Shown piece after piece: positions 11,414 to 22,762 of a DNA stretch of 44,395 nucleotides (within the stretch, counting starts at the first letter, position 1; every line of letters starts with the position of its first letter). The translations under genes and the position numbers were made by a program. Location of the stretch: the NCBI GenBank assembly GCA_025765615.1, contig JAIVFJ010000416.1, positions 1-44,395 of the forward strand. Direction: 5' to 3'. The notes below the pieces were generated by a model. That model was not told where the DNA came from, ran no database searches, and saw only the letters and a program-made list of their open reading frames with translations. The DNA is from Zopfochytrium polystomum. Lineage: Eukaryota; Chytridiomycota; Chytridiomycetes; Chytridiales; Chytridiaceae.

Positions 11414-13330
11414 ACGCCAATCCTCCTTCTTTCTCTCTTTATCCCCCCACCCCTCACGGCTCCGAAGCGTTCAAATCGCGAGCACTCCATTGGTTTCCCC
11501 CCTCCCCTAGTTTTTTCCTTCTTGGACCGGATACAACTCATTTTGTTTCTCTCTCATCTTCTCTTTTGCAAGTTCTCCGTTGAAGGGAGGGGGTTTCACC
11601 CTCTTTCTTGCCCCCTTCCTCTTCTCCGTTTTCGGACCAAAATCTCTCCTTCCTGTCTCCATCGCTGCCTTTTTGTCCTTTTTTTTTTCTTTTTTTTTTC
11701 CTTTTCCCTTGTGCTTGTTGATTGGACCCGACTTTTGTCCCTCACCTTGAGGATTGCTTTGAAGCTTCTTCTTCTTCTTCTTCTCTGTGTTCATTCTTTC
11801 CCCCCCCCCCCCCCTGGTTTTGGTTTGCTTCGGTGTTTCTGTGGTTTGATCTTTTGGTAAAACTCGTTTTTGGCGGCCTGTCGTTCACTTGAAATCCGGA
11901 CTTCGTGTTCCAGCGGACGGCTCCCCTTTGCTTTCCTCTCCCCTTCCTTCCCTCTTACCGCCACATCCAGTCCAGTTTCTCCTCTGTATCTCCCCTTTCT
12001 TATGTCGTCGTCGACACACACAAAACCCTCCCTTCCCCCCTCCCCTTCCCTCCTTTTTTTTTTTTTTTTTTTTTTTGCGGCCTTGGTTTTTTTCTCGTGT
12101 TATTATCTCTGCCCTGGCCTTAACTTTTTTTTTAAAAAAATGAAATGAAGAGAAAGAGAGGCGGTTTTACATAAACTTGAAGCGAGAAAAAAGGAAAGGA
12201 AAAAAGAAAAAAGAAAAAAGCAGATGAGACGAGGGCTGTTGAAGGTGTGTCGGAAGACAATAAACACTTTCCGCCCCACTGGGTAGCATTTGTTTCTTTT
12301 GGGTTCGAGGTCAAAAAGGACTGGCTGTTACTGTACTTCTTATCTGCCTTTACCAGCAGAATTTTTATTTTTTTTCCCCTTCCCTTTTCTTTTTTTCTCT
12401 TCCCAATTGTTAAAGTACTCTCAACTGGTACTGTGGCCGCCCAGGACTTTTTCACACTGCAGCTTCCCAATACCGAATCTTTTTTTTTGGGGTGGGGGAG
12501 GGGTTTCTAACATAGACATTCCTATTACTGGTCAAGGAACCACAAGCAAAAAAAGCCCAGGAGTGCGCTCCCCAAGGGGGGAAAAAAAAAGAAAAAAAGA
12601 GTCAAAGCTACTGTTGTATATTAATTTTGGCTTCCTGGCATAATGCCTGTACACACCATTATGACATGAGTCACATGAAGACGCAACAATTGCTGTTGGA
12701 TCCAGCCGGCGCTGCGTGCAGTGGCACACTGTGCTTGGGCCAAGGCCTTCGCTAGGAGGAGTCCATTTTCGAAACTAGAACACATGTGTGACTTGCTGTT
12801 ACAGTAAAGTTGCCGTTACAATAAAGAAGCCAAGGTGCTCTCCGCAGACTTACCAAAAAAGGCACACGCAGTTGGGCCAACGCCAGGGATAAAAGCATAA
12901 CACTGGTGGGGGATTCAAACACTGAGCTTAAAGGTTCGACTTCCTGCACCACAACATTCTCATCCTTCACCTAAAAGTTTCTGTTTTCCACCTCTTTTTT
13001 TTTTTCTTCTTTTTTTTCTTCCTTCCTCAATTGTCTTGAAGCTGCAAAAGTTTATCAAAATGACAGAGTTTTCCAGGCTTTGTGAATAGATATATACAGT
13101 AGTTTTTAAGATTCTTGAACCCAACCCCCCCCTCCCCCACCCTTTTTCTCAGGAAGACAAAAAAAAAAAAAAAAAAAAAAAAAAAGGGATCAATTGGCTC
13201 CGCCATGTCAGCGGAGGATGGGATCGTGCCCCGAAGGATGCGCCTGCACGGTACAAGTTTTCTTTTCTCCCTTTTTCAATAATTGAATATGGTTCAATCG
13301 GTTTTCAAAACCGAAGTTTTTTGCGCAACC
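11414..13330. other. Spacer between the zinc-finger gene and the copia element
   Basis: No gene is recognised. The base composition falls sharply after 11414 from the GC-rich gene to AT-richer DNA. Mononucleotide runs are C15 (11800-11814), T23 (12054-12076) and A27 (13159-13185). The first few hundred bases probably include the 3' UTR of the zinc-finger gene. Confidence 0.6.
12893..12960 (-). repeat. tRNA-like (SINE head-like) fragment
   Basis: On the minus strand TGGTGCAGGAAG resembles a pol III A box, and GTTTGAATCCC about 30 bases later resembles a B box with one change. Continuous tRNA stems cannot be drawn. It could be a degraded tRNA-derived SINE or chance. Confidence 0.25.
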
Positions 13331-13594
13331 TGTTGGAGAATGCTTCCAATTTAGTGGCATGACTAGCCAACCTTCCGTATTTGCATCGAATTTATGCAGT
13401 ATTCTTGTGCAGTCATATTGATTGGTTCAACCTTTCAATTCTGGTTGTTTGTCTGTCTGACTGGCCACCATTTGGACAAGCACTGGACTACAGACAGAGC
13501 TTCTCATTCCCTTTCATATATTTTGATCAAATGAAAATAAATAATAATTTTTCTGCCAAGAATCTGTTTTACAAAAGGAACCAGCAGTGCTACA
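13331..13594 (+). repeat. 5' LTR of the copia element
   Basis: It begins TGTTGGAGAATG and ends GTGCTACA, so has TG...CA ends. Compared with the 3' copy I count six substitutions and one single-base indel over about 264 bases. Confidence 0.92.
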
Positions 13595-14029
13595 AAATTG
13601 CAACAAACCAACACAAATTCGTAAAAACGGCAAAGTCAGCTGTTGTCGTCGTCATCGTCCTCAAGAGAACTGATCCATCAAGAGGGAGCGATCGAAAGAG
13701 CAATTGTCCATCAAGGAATCGAACTAAAGCCATTCACCACTTCAAGCAATCAATCATCTTCACCAGTCAGCTATACAGCCACTGTTTTTGATTGAAACCT
13801 GTTCAATCAACATCTCGTTTTGATTGAACCACCAAACATTGAACCACCATCACCAATCAGTTGGATCTACTGATCATCTCCACCCATCAAGACATCGTTC
13901 ATCAATCAATTCAATTCAAGAATTTGCTTTTCAATTCAATTAACGACTTTTCTTTTGTCGATTTCAAGAAACGGGGAGAACCTCTGACCGTCCAAATTTC
14001 GTTTGTCAAGTCATTGAACAACAAACAAG
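13595..14029 (+). other. Leader of the copia element
   Basis: Untranslated stretch between the 5' LTR and the gag start. It is rich in TTGAACC and CAATCA words. A 33-base piece at 13750-13782 is nearly repeated at 31221-31253 (three differences), linking the latter to a retroelement leader. Confidence 0.6.
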
Positions 14030-15100
14030 ATGTTGAAACTTGGTGTCACTCTGGCCGAACGTCCACCTACGGTCTTCACGTCTGGCGATCAACAGCAGTT
14101 CAACAACCACATCACGTTGGTCAAGAACAAGCTTGCCAAGGAAGAGCTGTAGGACTTGATTGAGACGGACTACAAGCAAGAGGAGAAACTAGTTATACCT
14201 CCTCCAGTTGCCATGGTGAACCCAGACATTGATCCGGCTTTTGACATCAACACCCAAGAATATTGTCAAGCTTCTGAAGACGAGCGAGATCTCATCGACC
14301 GTCGTTTTCAACGTGCGCTCAGTTGTTACACCAACCTCAAGCGCGAGCACGACACTGCGATGAACATTTACCTCAAGAAGCTTGAGAAATATGAAGAGTA
14401 CCTTCGTCGAGAAGCTAGTGCCTGTACAACGATACGTCAAGCTTTTACGAGGACGTTCCACGATGCCCATGTCAACATCAAGACGTCACATGAACTTCTC
14501 AAGGCAATCATCACTAATTCACAGCATCGTCGACGTCAGCGATCACATCAGTCAATTGGATTGCCAAATTCAATAGGATGGATATCCCATCGAAAGTCCT
14601 AGATGCAGACATTCTTGTCCCTCATCTAGAGAAATGGATTTCTTGTCACTATGAATTTGTGAACCACTGTGTCAATGACACAAACTGTGGATCGTATGAA
14701 GGCCAACTCTATGAACAATATGCGGGCAAGTGGCAAGTATTGGAAGTCCAAAGTGTGACTTTCAATCAACAATCATCTAAATGATGATAGAGATGATTCA
14801 TTTAAGACTGGTACCCAGTTCATCCAAGAACTGGAGAAGATAGTTGCACGCATTAGAACGAAGAATTCTTACAAGATGGATGTAGATGCAAATGCTTCTC
14901 CTCCTCTTGTTGGACTTCTGCAGATCGTCTTTGCGTCATGCACAAAGATAAGCACCAACACATGGAATCCAAATGTTGGTCGAAACATCCCGAAAAGATT
15001 CCTATTCATTTTCAAGCAAAGGGCAAAGGAGACTCCAAATTCAAAGGAAGGATTTCTCAGGGAAGGGTAGTTAAACAGTTACTGGTAACTATTGCACTCA
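14030..15100 (+). pseudogene. copia gag remnant
   Basis: An ATG at 14030 opens text ending KLAKEEL before an in-frame TAG at 14150-14152. The same frame resumes with a long helical, charged Gag-like segment (residues such as DLIDRRFQRALSCYTNLKRE) to about 14530. Two frame changes then lead through SIVDVSDHISQLDCQIQ to DIPSKVLDADILVPHLEKW. Around 14935-15050 the text C-VM-H...H..ESKCWSKHPEK resembles the CCHC knuckle and following CW..HPE motif of copia Gag, with one cysteine replaced. It should have packaged element RNA into particles. At least one stop and two shifts make it non-functional as written. Confidence 0.75.
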
Positions 15101-15152
15101 TTGTGGTAAACAACATCAACCTTCTCAAGTTTGCGCTCTTCTCACAAAGAAG

Positions 15153-16980
15153 ATGAAAGGGTTGACTGTGAAAGAAAAGCCAGTGAAGGAAAAGCCTCTT
15201 TCTTTTGGTAATCGCGTTGAAATTAACGGGAACATCATTGAGTTGGTTGAAGAAATGCCCCCTAAATGTTACTCTTCTTCCAAACCTATTATGAAAGTTC
15301 CCCGAGACCAATTTGAAGCTTTTGTTTTTCAGTTTAACACTTCTACCCATCATGTTGTTGGAAGTTCTTCTACAACTTCTTCTTCTTCATCTTCCATAGT
15401 CGCCATGGACACAGATTACTTTGAAGTTACTGAAACTGACAATACAAAGTTCACTACTCAGTATCCTTGTTTGCGTTTCACACTTCCTGAAGTCAATGCA
15501 TATATTGCATTTGCAAATATGATGCACATATCATTTTCTGCGAATGCTAAAATGATGATTGTTGATTCTGGTGCATCAAACACTTTGAGCCCAATCAAAC
15601 ATCATTTTCGCGACTTGCGACCACCTCCAGAATTATACAGTAGAATATATCTTGCTGATAATTCATTCCTTGAGGTTGAAGCAGTTGGAACTATTAGAGT
15701 TCAATTAACAGATAAATTAGTTCGTGACCTGAAGAATTCACTATATGCTCCAAAACTTCACGGCGTGCTAATTTCAGTCAGTCATTTTGTACGTGGTACA
15801 GGTGATAAAGTTTTTCTCTGATAATGATGTGAACATCAATATCAAACATAAAGGCTTGAGCATCCAGCTGGGTGAGCAAATAGGATCCTTGTACTTTATG
15901 TCAGATAACAGGATTCATCCTGATCCAAATCTCAAGCTGGTCGAGATTACAAAGACGAAACAGTTGAACACACCACAGTTTGCAGCTGATGAGCAGTATG
16001 CATCTGATTTCCGATTGACTGGGTCAACTGCAAAGGCCATGGTCAAGCTTCTATCAAACAACTCCGTTGAAGTTAGCGAGCTAATGCAATACCACATTAT
16101 CTATGGACACGCTAACATCCAATCGATAATTCGAACGCTTTCTAAGCGTGGAAAGGAGATTAAAGCATCTCTGGAACAAATTGAACTTATAAAACTATGT
16201 CCAATTTGTACCAAACGAAAACTGACGAAAATCGCAGTTCCAGAGACATTACATCCAGTAAAAAGAGTACTTGGAAGAATTCACAATGACATTGAGGATT
16301 TACCTGAAATTTCTCGATCACAGAAGAGATATTGGTCACTCTATGTTGATGAATTCACAAGATACATGCACGTTGATTTTCTTGCTCATAAATCCCCTGA
16401 CAGATATGAAGCAATGAAATAATTATGCCTTGATTGGGAAAATCGCCAAAATGTCAAAGTTCTAGAAATTTGTTCTGATTCTGGAAACGATTTAAAGAAT
16501 TCAACTTTTGAAGAATGGTGTCAGGAGAAACATCCACCCATTCACTTACATCCTTCACCAGCTTACACTAAAGAACTCAATGGTTTGGTAGAGCGAAGTG
16601 TAAGAACAATCAAGGAAATGGCAGAGTGTTTGATTGAAACATCAGGCCTTCCTTGGAACATGTACGACTATGCAGTACGACATGCAGTGTTTGTCAAAAA
16701 CAACGTCATACACTCCTTTACGAAACGCATACCCTATGAAGATTGGTATAAAGTGGAAGCAAGTTCAAACCTTCACCCATTCAGATGTGTCATTGCTGTA
16801 CATCTCGATAAGGAACAAAGGAAAGGTGTTTTAGATAAACGACAATATGCTGAATTTTGCATATTCCTTGGAAACAAAGGTGTAAATACTTTGTTTGCAT
16901 ACAACTTTCGACGCAAAGCAGTCATTGAATATTCGGAATATAGAGTCAAATTCTTTGACTTCACAGAAGCGATTTATTGA
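15153..16980 (+). pseudogene. copia protease-integrase region of pol, interrupted
   Basis: The protease part shows the active-site motif VDSGASNTLSP (GAT at 15564) and the later LHGVLISVSHF typical of copia proteases. The frame changes at a T5 run (15811-15815). Next come the pre-integrase domain (H-x5-H in QYHIIYGHAN, then CPIC) and the integrase core: first Asp in RIHNDIEDLP, second in CSDSGNDL, Glu in NGLVERSVRTIKEM. A TAA at 16420-16422 interrupts the core between the first and second catalytic Asp in an otherwise continuous frame. The text runs on to a stop at 16978-16980. The domain signatures are clear; the stop and frame change make it a pseudogene. Confidence 0.88.
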
Positions 16981-17128
16981 AGAATTGATCACTGATGGTC
17001 AGATCAAGTTGGTCTATTGCCGAACTGAGTTTATGATTGCAGACATCTTCACTATATCATTGCCGATCAAGCAATTTCTTCATCTCAGAGATCTACTTGG
17101 AATCAGAGGATTCAAAGATGTATCTTGA
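16955..17128 (+). pseudogene. copia RNase H C-terminal remnant joined to integrase by deletion
   Basis: In a frame different from the integrase, the text QKRFIEELITDGQIKLVYC, then MIADIFT and LPIKQFLHLRDLLGI, is the extreme C-terminus of copia RNase H (the H..IRE...G.I.L.Y...ADI.TK.L motif). It ends at TGA 17126-17128. It directly abuts the integrase end, so the deletion junction lies near 16955-16975. Confidence 0.8.
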
Positions 17129-17306
17129 GCAGCTGATGTTGCAAGTCTCAACATCACAAAATTCTAGTCACGGTTTTATCCTTACTCAAAAGGTTTTCTG
17201 TTTGAGACATTTATGGATCTGGTGCAATTCCAGAGGTTGGTTTTTCCAACTTAGTGTTCCATAAAGTCGAGACGATTATTGAATTTGATCAACAGGTCAT
17301 GCTCCC

Positions 17307-17321
17307 TAAATTGCGGGGGGA
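17307..17321 (+). promoter_or_regulatory. Polypurine tract of the copia element
   Basis: AAATTGCGGGGGGA lies immediately before the 3' LTR start (TGTTGG at 17322). This is the usual position and composition of the plus-strand primer in copia elements. Confidence 0.75.
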
Positions 17322-17584
17322 TGTTGGAGAATGCTTCCAATTTAGTAGCATGACTAGCCAACCTTCCGTATTTGCATAGAATTTATGCAGTATTCTTGTG
17401 CAGTCATATTGATTGGTTCAACCTTTCAATTCTGGTTGTTTGTCTGTCTGACTGGCCACCATTTGGACAAGCACTGAACTACAGACAGAGTTTCTCATTC
17501 CCTTTTATATATTTTGATCAAATGAAATAAATAATAATTTTTCTGCCAAGAATCTGTTTTGCAAAAGGAACCAGCAGTGCTACA
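17322..17584 (+). repeat. 3' LTR of the copia element
   Basis: Matches the 5' LTR at 13331-13594 over its whole length, with the same TGTTGG start and TACA end and one base shorter in an A run. Confidence 0.92.
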
Positions 17585-17977
17585 AATCAACCAACCTGTG
17601 GGGGTCTGGGACAGTGCGAATCTTTTTTTTTTTTTTTTGTCTCCTCCCGAAATCCACCACCGAGAAAAACAACAAACAAACGCACAAAAATTCTGTGCGC
17701 ACATGCGTCTTAATTGGTACAGTACACCCGCCCGGTTTGACAAGGCCTACAGTAATAGTATAATCAAAATGAAAAAAAATAATTTCTGTGCACTTCTGTT
17801 TTGCAGAATTTCTGTGCAGTTCCAAAACTGTTTGAAAGAACGAAACCAGCAAAACGAAAGAAAACAAAAAAACCGAAAAAACTCAGCCCGCGCTTTCTTT
17901 CCTTTTTCAACCAAGGGTGTCTGGTAGGATATCCCCGAAAGCCGAAAGACCCAAAAAAGGCAGGTCTTTCATTCCGA

Positions 17978-17984
17978 TATAAAA
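17978..17984 (+). promoter_or_regulatory. Candidate TATA box for the ADP-ribosyltransferase-like gene
   Basis: TATAAAA lies 136 bases before the ATG at 18120, in otherwise A/T-rich DNA just before the GC-rich gene. Position and sequence fit; there is no other support. Confidence 0.35.
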
Positions 17985-18119
17985 TATTTGCTCACACGTC
18001 GTATATACTTTACAGCAGCCATTCGGAAAAGTCGAAAAAAAAAAAAAGAAAACGGCCAGGAGGCGGAACTGAAGAAGGCGAAGAACAGCAAGAAGAACAC
18101 GAAAGATCGAGAGCAAACC

Positions 18120-19368
18120 ATGGGGTTGCCGCCGTTGCCTCCACCGCTGCTCCGCAGCAGCCGCCGCCGCAGTCTCCACCCCACCTCCTCTTCTTCCTCC
18201 GCCGGCCTCCTCTTCCGTCTCGTCCGCCTCCTCTGCCACCCCACGACCCTCCTCGTCCTCGCCTTGGCCCTCCACCTAACCTCCCCGCCGTCCTCCACCG
18301 CCGCCCTCCCGACCCCAGCCACCCTCTACCGCGGCATGACGGCGGCCGACCGCAAAGCCTTCAACGAAGGCCGCGACATCACGGCCGTCAACCCGTCCGC
18401 CAACATCCGCCCCGAACAGCACCAGTCCGGCGTCAAGCAGAGCCAGTATATCTCGACGACCTCCGACCCGAAAGTCGCGGAAAAGTTCAACCGCGGCGGC
18501 CACGGCATCGTCAAGATCGACACGGACAAGCTGCCGAACAAGGGCAAGGGGAACACGGTCGACATGAAGAGTTACTCCGAGAAGAACCCGGACAAGTTTG
18601 CGCCGTCGTATCGGGAGAAGGCCGCAAAGGAGAAGGAGGTGCTGGTGAAGGGAAATATTCCGAGGAGCGCTTGCACCCTGCATGCGGTAAGGAAAAGAAT
18701 ATTAAACTCGCCTGGGCTATGCTTCCACGTCTCATCGAAGCCCCCGTTCCCACCTTAAAAAAAATAAAAAAAAATAAAAAAAAAACCCCCAGTGCGGCCC
18801 CACCGCCTCCACGCAAAAGGCGGAGGAAAAGGCAAAAGCCCGCGGAGCAAACAACATCAGTCTCATGAAAGCCGCCGTCGCAAAGCGCGCCGAGAGGAAA
18901 GCCGCCGCTGGAGGAGGAGGAGGTGCAAGTGGGTCAGGAGGAGCCAGCACCAGCACCGGCAAGCAGCAGCCCCGCGCCGCCGCAGCGGGAGGCGGCGGCA
19001 GCAGCAAGTCCCGGCCTTCCTCTTCATCGCCGTCGTCGTCCTCGGCTCGCGGCGGTGGCGGCACCTCCACGGGCGGCGGCGGGTCTCCGAAAAAGCAGCA
19101 GCAGCAACCGCAGCAGCTGACCAAATCTAAGTCGTTCAGCGGCGGCTCGGTCTCGGGCTCTTCGCAGGCGAAGCCAGCGGCGGTCAGCAGGTCAAAGTCG
19201 TTCAGCGAGGGCACCAAGCCCAAGCCGCAGCAGCAGCAGCAGCAGAAGCAGAAGAGCGCGCCGGCGGTGAGGCAGCAGAGCCCGGCAAAGGCTTCGTCTT
19301 CGCCCAAGGCTGGCGGCGGCGGCAAGAAAAAGTTTCGCGAGGGCGGTGGCAGCGGCGCGCGATGGTAG
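18120..19368 (+). CDS. Putatively secreted ADP-ribosyltransferase-like protein, two exons
   Basis: Exon 1 is 18120-18686, intron 18687-18792 (GTAAGG...CCCCCAG, phase 0) and exon 2 18793-19368, giving 380 residues. Residues about 28-52 are hydrophobic after an Arg-rich stretch and could be a signal peptide or anchor. The middle shows the three marks of the R-S-E class of ADP-ribosyltransferases in order and at plausible spacing: Arg71 in TLYRG, YISTTS at 110-115, and EKEVLVKG with E171-K-E173. Families with this triad move ADP-ribose from NAD to proteins or DNA; the E-x-E form often marks arginine modifiers. Exon 2 adds a low-complexity Lys/Ser/Gly/Gln tail with two SKSFS repeats and poly-Gln. 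A GTG repeat follows the stop. The 3' splice site at 18818-18819 is an alternative in the same frame. The fold call rests on motifs only. Confidence 0.6.
18687..18792 (+). other. Intron of the ADP-ribosyltransferase-like gene
   Basis: GTAAGG donor, A-rich centre (four A runs split by single T) and CCCCCAG acceptor; 106 bases. Translation of the upstream frame through it reaches a TAA at 18756-18758 inside the intron, supporting removal. Confidence 0.65.
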
Positions 19369-19372
19369 AAGT

Positions 19373-19373
<1 letters not shown>

Positions 19374-19428
<55 letters not shown>

Positions 19429-19463
19429 TGGGTGTGGGTGTGTGTGGGTGTGTGGGTGTGTGT
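19374..19463 (+). repeat. (GT)n microsatellite grading into GTGTGGG units
   Basis: GT units run from about 19374 to 19424, then GTGTGGG variants to about 19463, starting within ten bases of the upstream stop codon and so probably in the 3' UTR. Confidence 0.95.
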
Positions 19464-19859
19464 TGGCCTGTGTTTGTGTTTCTCGTTACTTCCTGTCTCC
19501 AGTATTCTCGTCTCGCCCATTAAGCCGCTCCCGTCACAAAAATACATCGAACATTTTCTCCGTGGCCAGTATGCCCTTCCTTACCTTGCTGGTGGTGACG
19601 ATGGATGACTGAAATGAACGCCGACACCTTTAGAGAAAACTCCATTCGCCTTTGGCATAAGTGGTGTGTGGTCCTCATCACGAGACAAATAAACTTTCTT
19701 GTAGTCAACACATTGAGTAATAGCGTCCTGGAAACGCCCTACGTGCGCTCCCGATACACTTCCGCACGAGCCCTCAAAGAGGCGGAACAAGTGAGGGACG
19801 CATCCTCGAGCGCTCATCGAAATAGTGAAAGTTCGGGATGGGAAGATCGCCAAATGCGT

Positions 19860-22105
19860 TCCCACTTTGCCAAATGTCATCTCACGTGCCGCATCGTATG
19901 GAAGAACCCAGTCGCCTTCCTGAAGAAGCTCCACTCGCAGGCCAGGACGTTCCGCGTATTAGCTCGTGCGCTGACATCCCAGTATTGCGGTTAATTGTCA
20001 ATAGCTCCGCCAGCGTGCCACCGGCAATAAATCTGGCACTTGCGCAACTCGCCTCCGCAAGCCTTCGCAATTGATAGGAAGAATTGCTGATGAGGGCAAC
20101 TCAACATTTGCCTTTGGGTTATAAGCTGATACCTCGTGTGTAATGAACTTATAGCGCTCGATTGCCTCATAGAACTTCGCTAAATCCAATTCGTCCCCGT
20201 TAATCACACAATCACATTCTCAATCATACAGCCATATCGAGGAAGGACTTCATTATGTGAATCGTGCCAGCGCCTCCGGCCGCTTGTTTTTGACCGCTTT
20301 CGCTTCGACATACTGACTTAGCGTGCAAATGCCTCGAAAAACATAATTGAAACCGTCTCGCCCCTTGGCATGTCCCAATACCACTTGACAAAACCGAGCG
20401 CCGGTGGTGTGTCAATCTGCAACTTCTCACGTTTGCGCCAGGCTAATAGACTTGACACTCGGGGCAGGCCCGAACGTACTTGATAACGTCCTGAGTAATT
20501 CCAGGCCACCGGTAGAGTACCCTCACCTTCGCCCAAGTCCCATCCCGCCCTCGATGTCCCCCAGCTGGCCCCACATGCACTCCCTGAGTACCTCCGACTG
20601 GCGAATCTGCCCAAACACAACACGCCTTGGCTGTCCAAACTCCTTGCGCCACCACAGAACCCCTCATAAAGAAAAGAATCCATAACTCCAGTCTCCAAAA
20701 ACTCAACCAACTTAGCCCACTGCCCCACAGCTCCAACCTCCACACGCAACACGTCTGAAGTTCAGTCCGCCGCTCTCTCTGACTCCTCCTCTGGCCCTTT
20801 GCTGCTTCAGATCCTCAAATGCTTCATCTTGTCCCAGTCCCCCCCACTCTGTCCCTTTGTGAAGAAGATGATAGAGGAGATCACCTCAATAGCTAAATAG
20901 GGAATTCAATACCAGAAGAATACTAGGACACCGATAAAGCGCTTCAACTTCGTTTTTGTGATGGGAAGAGGCCAGTTAGCGATTGCCGCAACCTTGTCCT
21001 CAGTAGGTTGGTGTCCTGCAGCCTCAACTTCTTAACCTAAAAAAGTCAACCAGAGAACAGCAACCAGCACCTTCACGGCATTGACAGTAGCTCCAGAGGC
21101 TTCGATGGTTGTCAGAACGGTATCCACACTAGCCAAGTGGACCGCCACAAAAAAGCGTCCTTATCTCGCATCTTGGGCCCTTCAATGGAACATTGTCAAT
21201 GAATGGCTCAACCTCGTGTGGAATGTGCTTTACAAGTACGCACTGAATAGCATCTTGACCAAAAGCGACCGATTTTGTAGTACCTTGAGGAAGTCCAACC
21301 ACACGAAGTAGCCCAAGTGGGGTCTTAACAGCCTGCTTGTCACGATTGTCTGGATGAGTGTTCACCTGGTCATACCAGCTCTCCATGTCGAAAGACAACA
21401 GAATCTGGCAGCCAGCATACCGCTCCGTCAACTCATGAACTTCTGGTGGTGCTCCAACATTGCAAATGGACCCGGAGTTCAAGGTCTACAAGTCTTGAAT
21501 GAAGCGAACAGAGCAATCCTTCTTTGGTTTAATGAACCAATGCGATGAATAGGGATCATAGCACGGCGCAACATGACCAGCATCCAACTTCTCCTTCAAG
21601 AACGCAATAAGTTTCTCCAATAGAGCGTGTGGAACAGGGTACTCCCTCTCCTGCCAAGGTGTGTGGGGAACAGTGGGCACTCAGAAAGGAGGAACTATGT
21701 CCTCGCGCACAAGCCCTATCTGCCGAATCGTCCTCGAAAATGCGTGCTCGTGCCTCCAGATACAAGCTGCAAACTCAGCCCGCTCCTACTCAGTAAATAA
21801 ATCCCCAGTGTGTGCGAACATCTTCTCGACAATCTCCGGCTCCGGCGTAAGTCTTGGTTCCCCAGAGTTTCTTACGAACTCCGACAACCGAGGGACCTCC
21901 ATACCGGTAGGTTGGTCTGCAGCCACAGCCCCCTTCCTGTCCGCCACTCGTTTTGCCTTTTGAGTACCCCAACACTGCCTGGAATCCGCCAAGTGGAGAA
22001 TCTTGATAGCTTCCAAATCCAGATCCTCAACCTCCTCCCAATCCAACATTTTTCACGCGCACTTCGTGGGCCCCGCCGTTCCTCTTCTCCACCCTGACAC
22101 TGTGG
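19860..22105 (-). pseudogene. Ty3/gypsy pol remnant (RT, truncated RNase H, integrase)
   Basis: Read on the minus strand. About 21680-21486 has the RT N-terminal motif (YPVPHALLEKLIAFLKEKLD...PYSSHWF..PKKD). About 21482-21129 carries LSFDMESWYDQV, TPLGLLRVVGLPQGTT and PFIDNVPLKGP, where the second Asp of the usual F-x-D-D motif is Asn. The connection text GHQPTEDKVAAIANWPLP follows near 21000, then only a few hundred bases to the integrase zinc region (HRGRDGTWAKVRVLYRWPG, CPECQ) near 20470-20560. Most of RNase H is thus missing. Integrase-like text (SAYNPKANVE, then NRNTGMSAHELIRGT) continues to about 19880. Several stops and frame changes occur. No LTRs are recognised at either edge. The family match is strong; the copy is dead. 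Confidence 0.85.
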
Positions 22106-22176
22106 GCCATGGCTGGTCACTTAGGTACCATTTTGCATCAGAAATGGATCTGTACCTACCATTTTTAGCAGAATGG
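22106..22176. other. Short junction between two retroelement fragments
   Basis: Seventy bases with no recognised feature, between the inverted gypsy remnant and an LTR of a different family. Confidence 0.4.
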
Positions 22177-22581
22177 CGTTAGGCGGAACTGACTGGTTAG
22201 CAGCAAGAGGCACAAGATGGACCTGAACCTATTGTGACTGTCAGTTACCATTCTCACGATGCCCATGGGAGCAAGTCACTGTCAATGCAGAACTGGGTGC
22301 TGGCTTGTGCTGTTGACAAACACTCCAAGTATTAAGTGAAATGGAAACTTGGAGTTAACAGTTTTCCTCCTCTGCTCAAGCAGATAATATAGGAGAGGTT
22401 TTTACCCTGTGCCAGTCACAATTGCCTAGCAACTAATTATAGCATGTACATCATTATGTATCGATTATTCATAACAGAGTTTTTCTCTTTCTCTCCAAGT
22501 TGGGGAGAAGGACCACCCACAAACACACATCTCCACTTCATTTACTCCTTCCACTGACTCACTCAGAGTAGACTGGTTACA
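22177..22581 (+). repeat. LTR of the TGTTGGGCAG family, second copy
   Basis: Aligns almost end to end with the solo LTR at 34054-34467: both contain AACTGACTGGTTAGCAGCAA, TTTTTACCCTGTGCCAGTCA and CTCCAAGTTGGGGAGAAGGA. The 5' end has decayed (CGTTAGGC for TGTTGGGC) and the 3' end is GGTTACA. No target-site duplication is visible, and the LTR differs from that of the chromovirus fragment downstream. Confidence 0.8.
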
Positions 22582-22762
22582 AGTGTAATGTCTGAGTTTA
22601 ATTGCATGCTTCTTATGAGTGAATTCCAGCCAATTTACTTGGCTCTGGTGATCCTATGGCTCCTGGAGCAAAGCAGGATCAGCAGGAGAAGGAGTACAGC
22701 ATCCAGGCAACAGTAGCTATTGTGGATACAAATTGAAATGAGGTGGTTGTGGAGCAGCCTGC
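22582..22762 (+). other. Unassigned stretch between LTR and chromovirus fragment
   Basis: About 180 bases without coding text. It could be leader sequence of the element that owned the preceding LTR. No primer-binding site is recognised. Confidence 0.35.

Larger units (their letters stand above)
13331..17587 (+). mobile_element. Ty1/copia LTR retrotransposon, defective, reverse transcriptase deleted
   Basis: Two LTRs of about 264 bp flank a 3.7 kb interior with, in order, gag, a zinc-knuckle-like region, aspartic protease (DSGA), a GAG-pre-integrase HH-CC region and the integrase core. This is the copia order, with integrase before reverse transcriptase. Straight after the integrase C-terminal part comes the extreme C-terminus of the RNase H domain; the reverse transcriptase and most of RNase H are missing. 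CAACC precedes the 5' LTR (13326-13330) and recurs at 17588-17592, three bases past the TG...CA end, so the target-site duplication is CAACC if the LTR ends at AAAT. No tRNA-iMet-type primer-binding site is evident after the 5' LTR. The copy cannot encode its own replication. Confidence 0.9.

Noticed and set aside
10656..11420. Minus-strand Arg/Cys-rich open frame
   Set aside because: Shadow of the Ala/Ser/Asp-rich coding strand; no motif.
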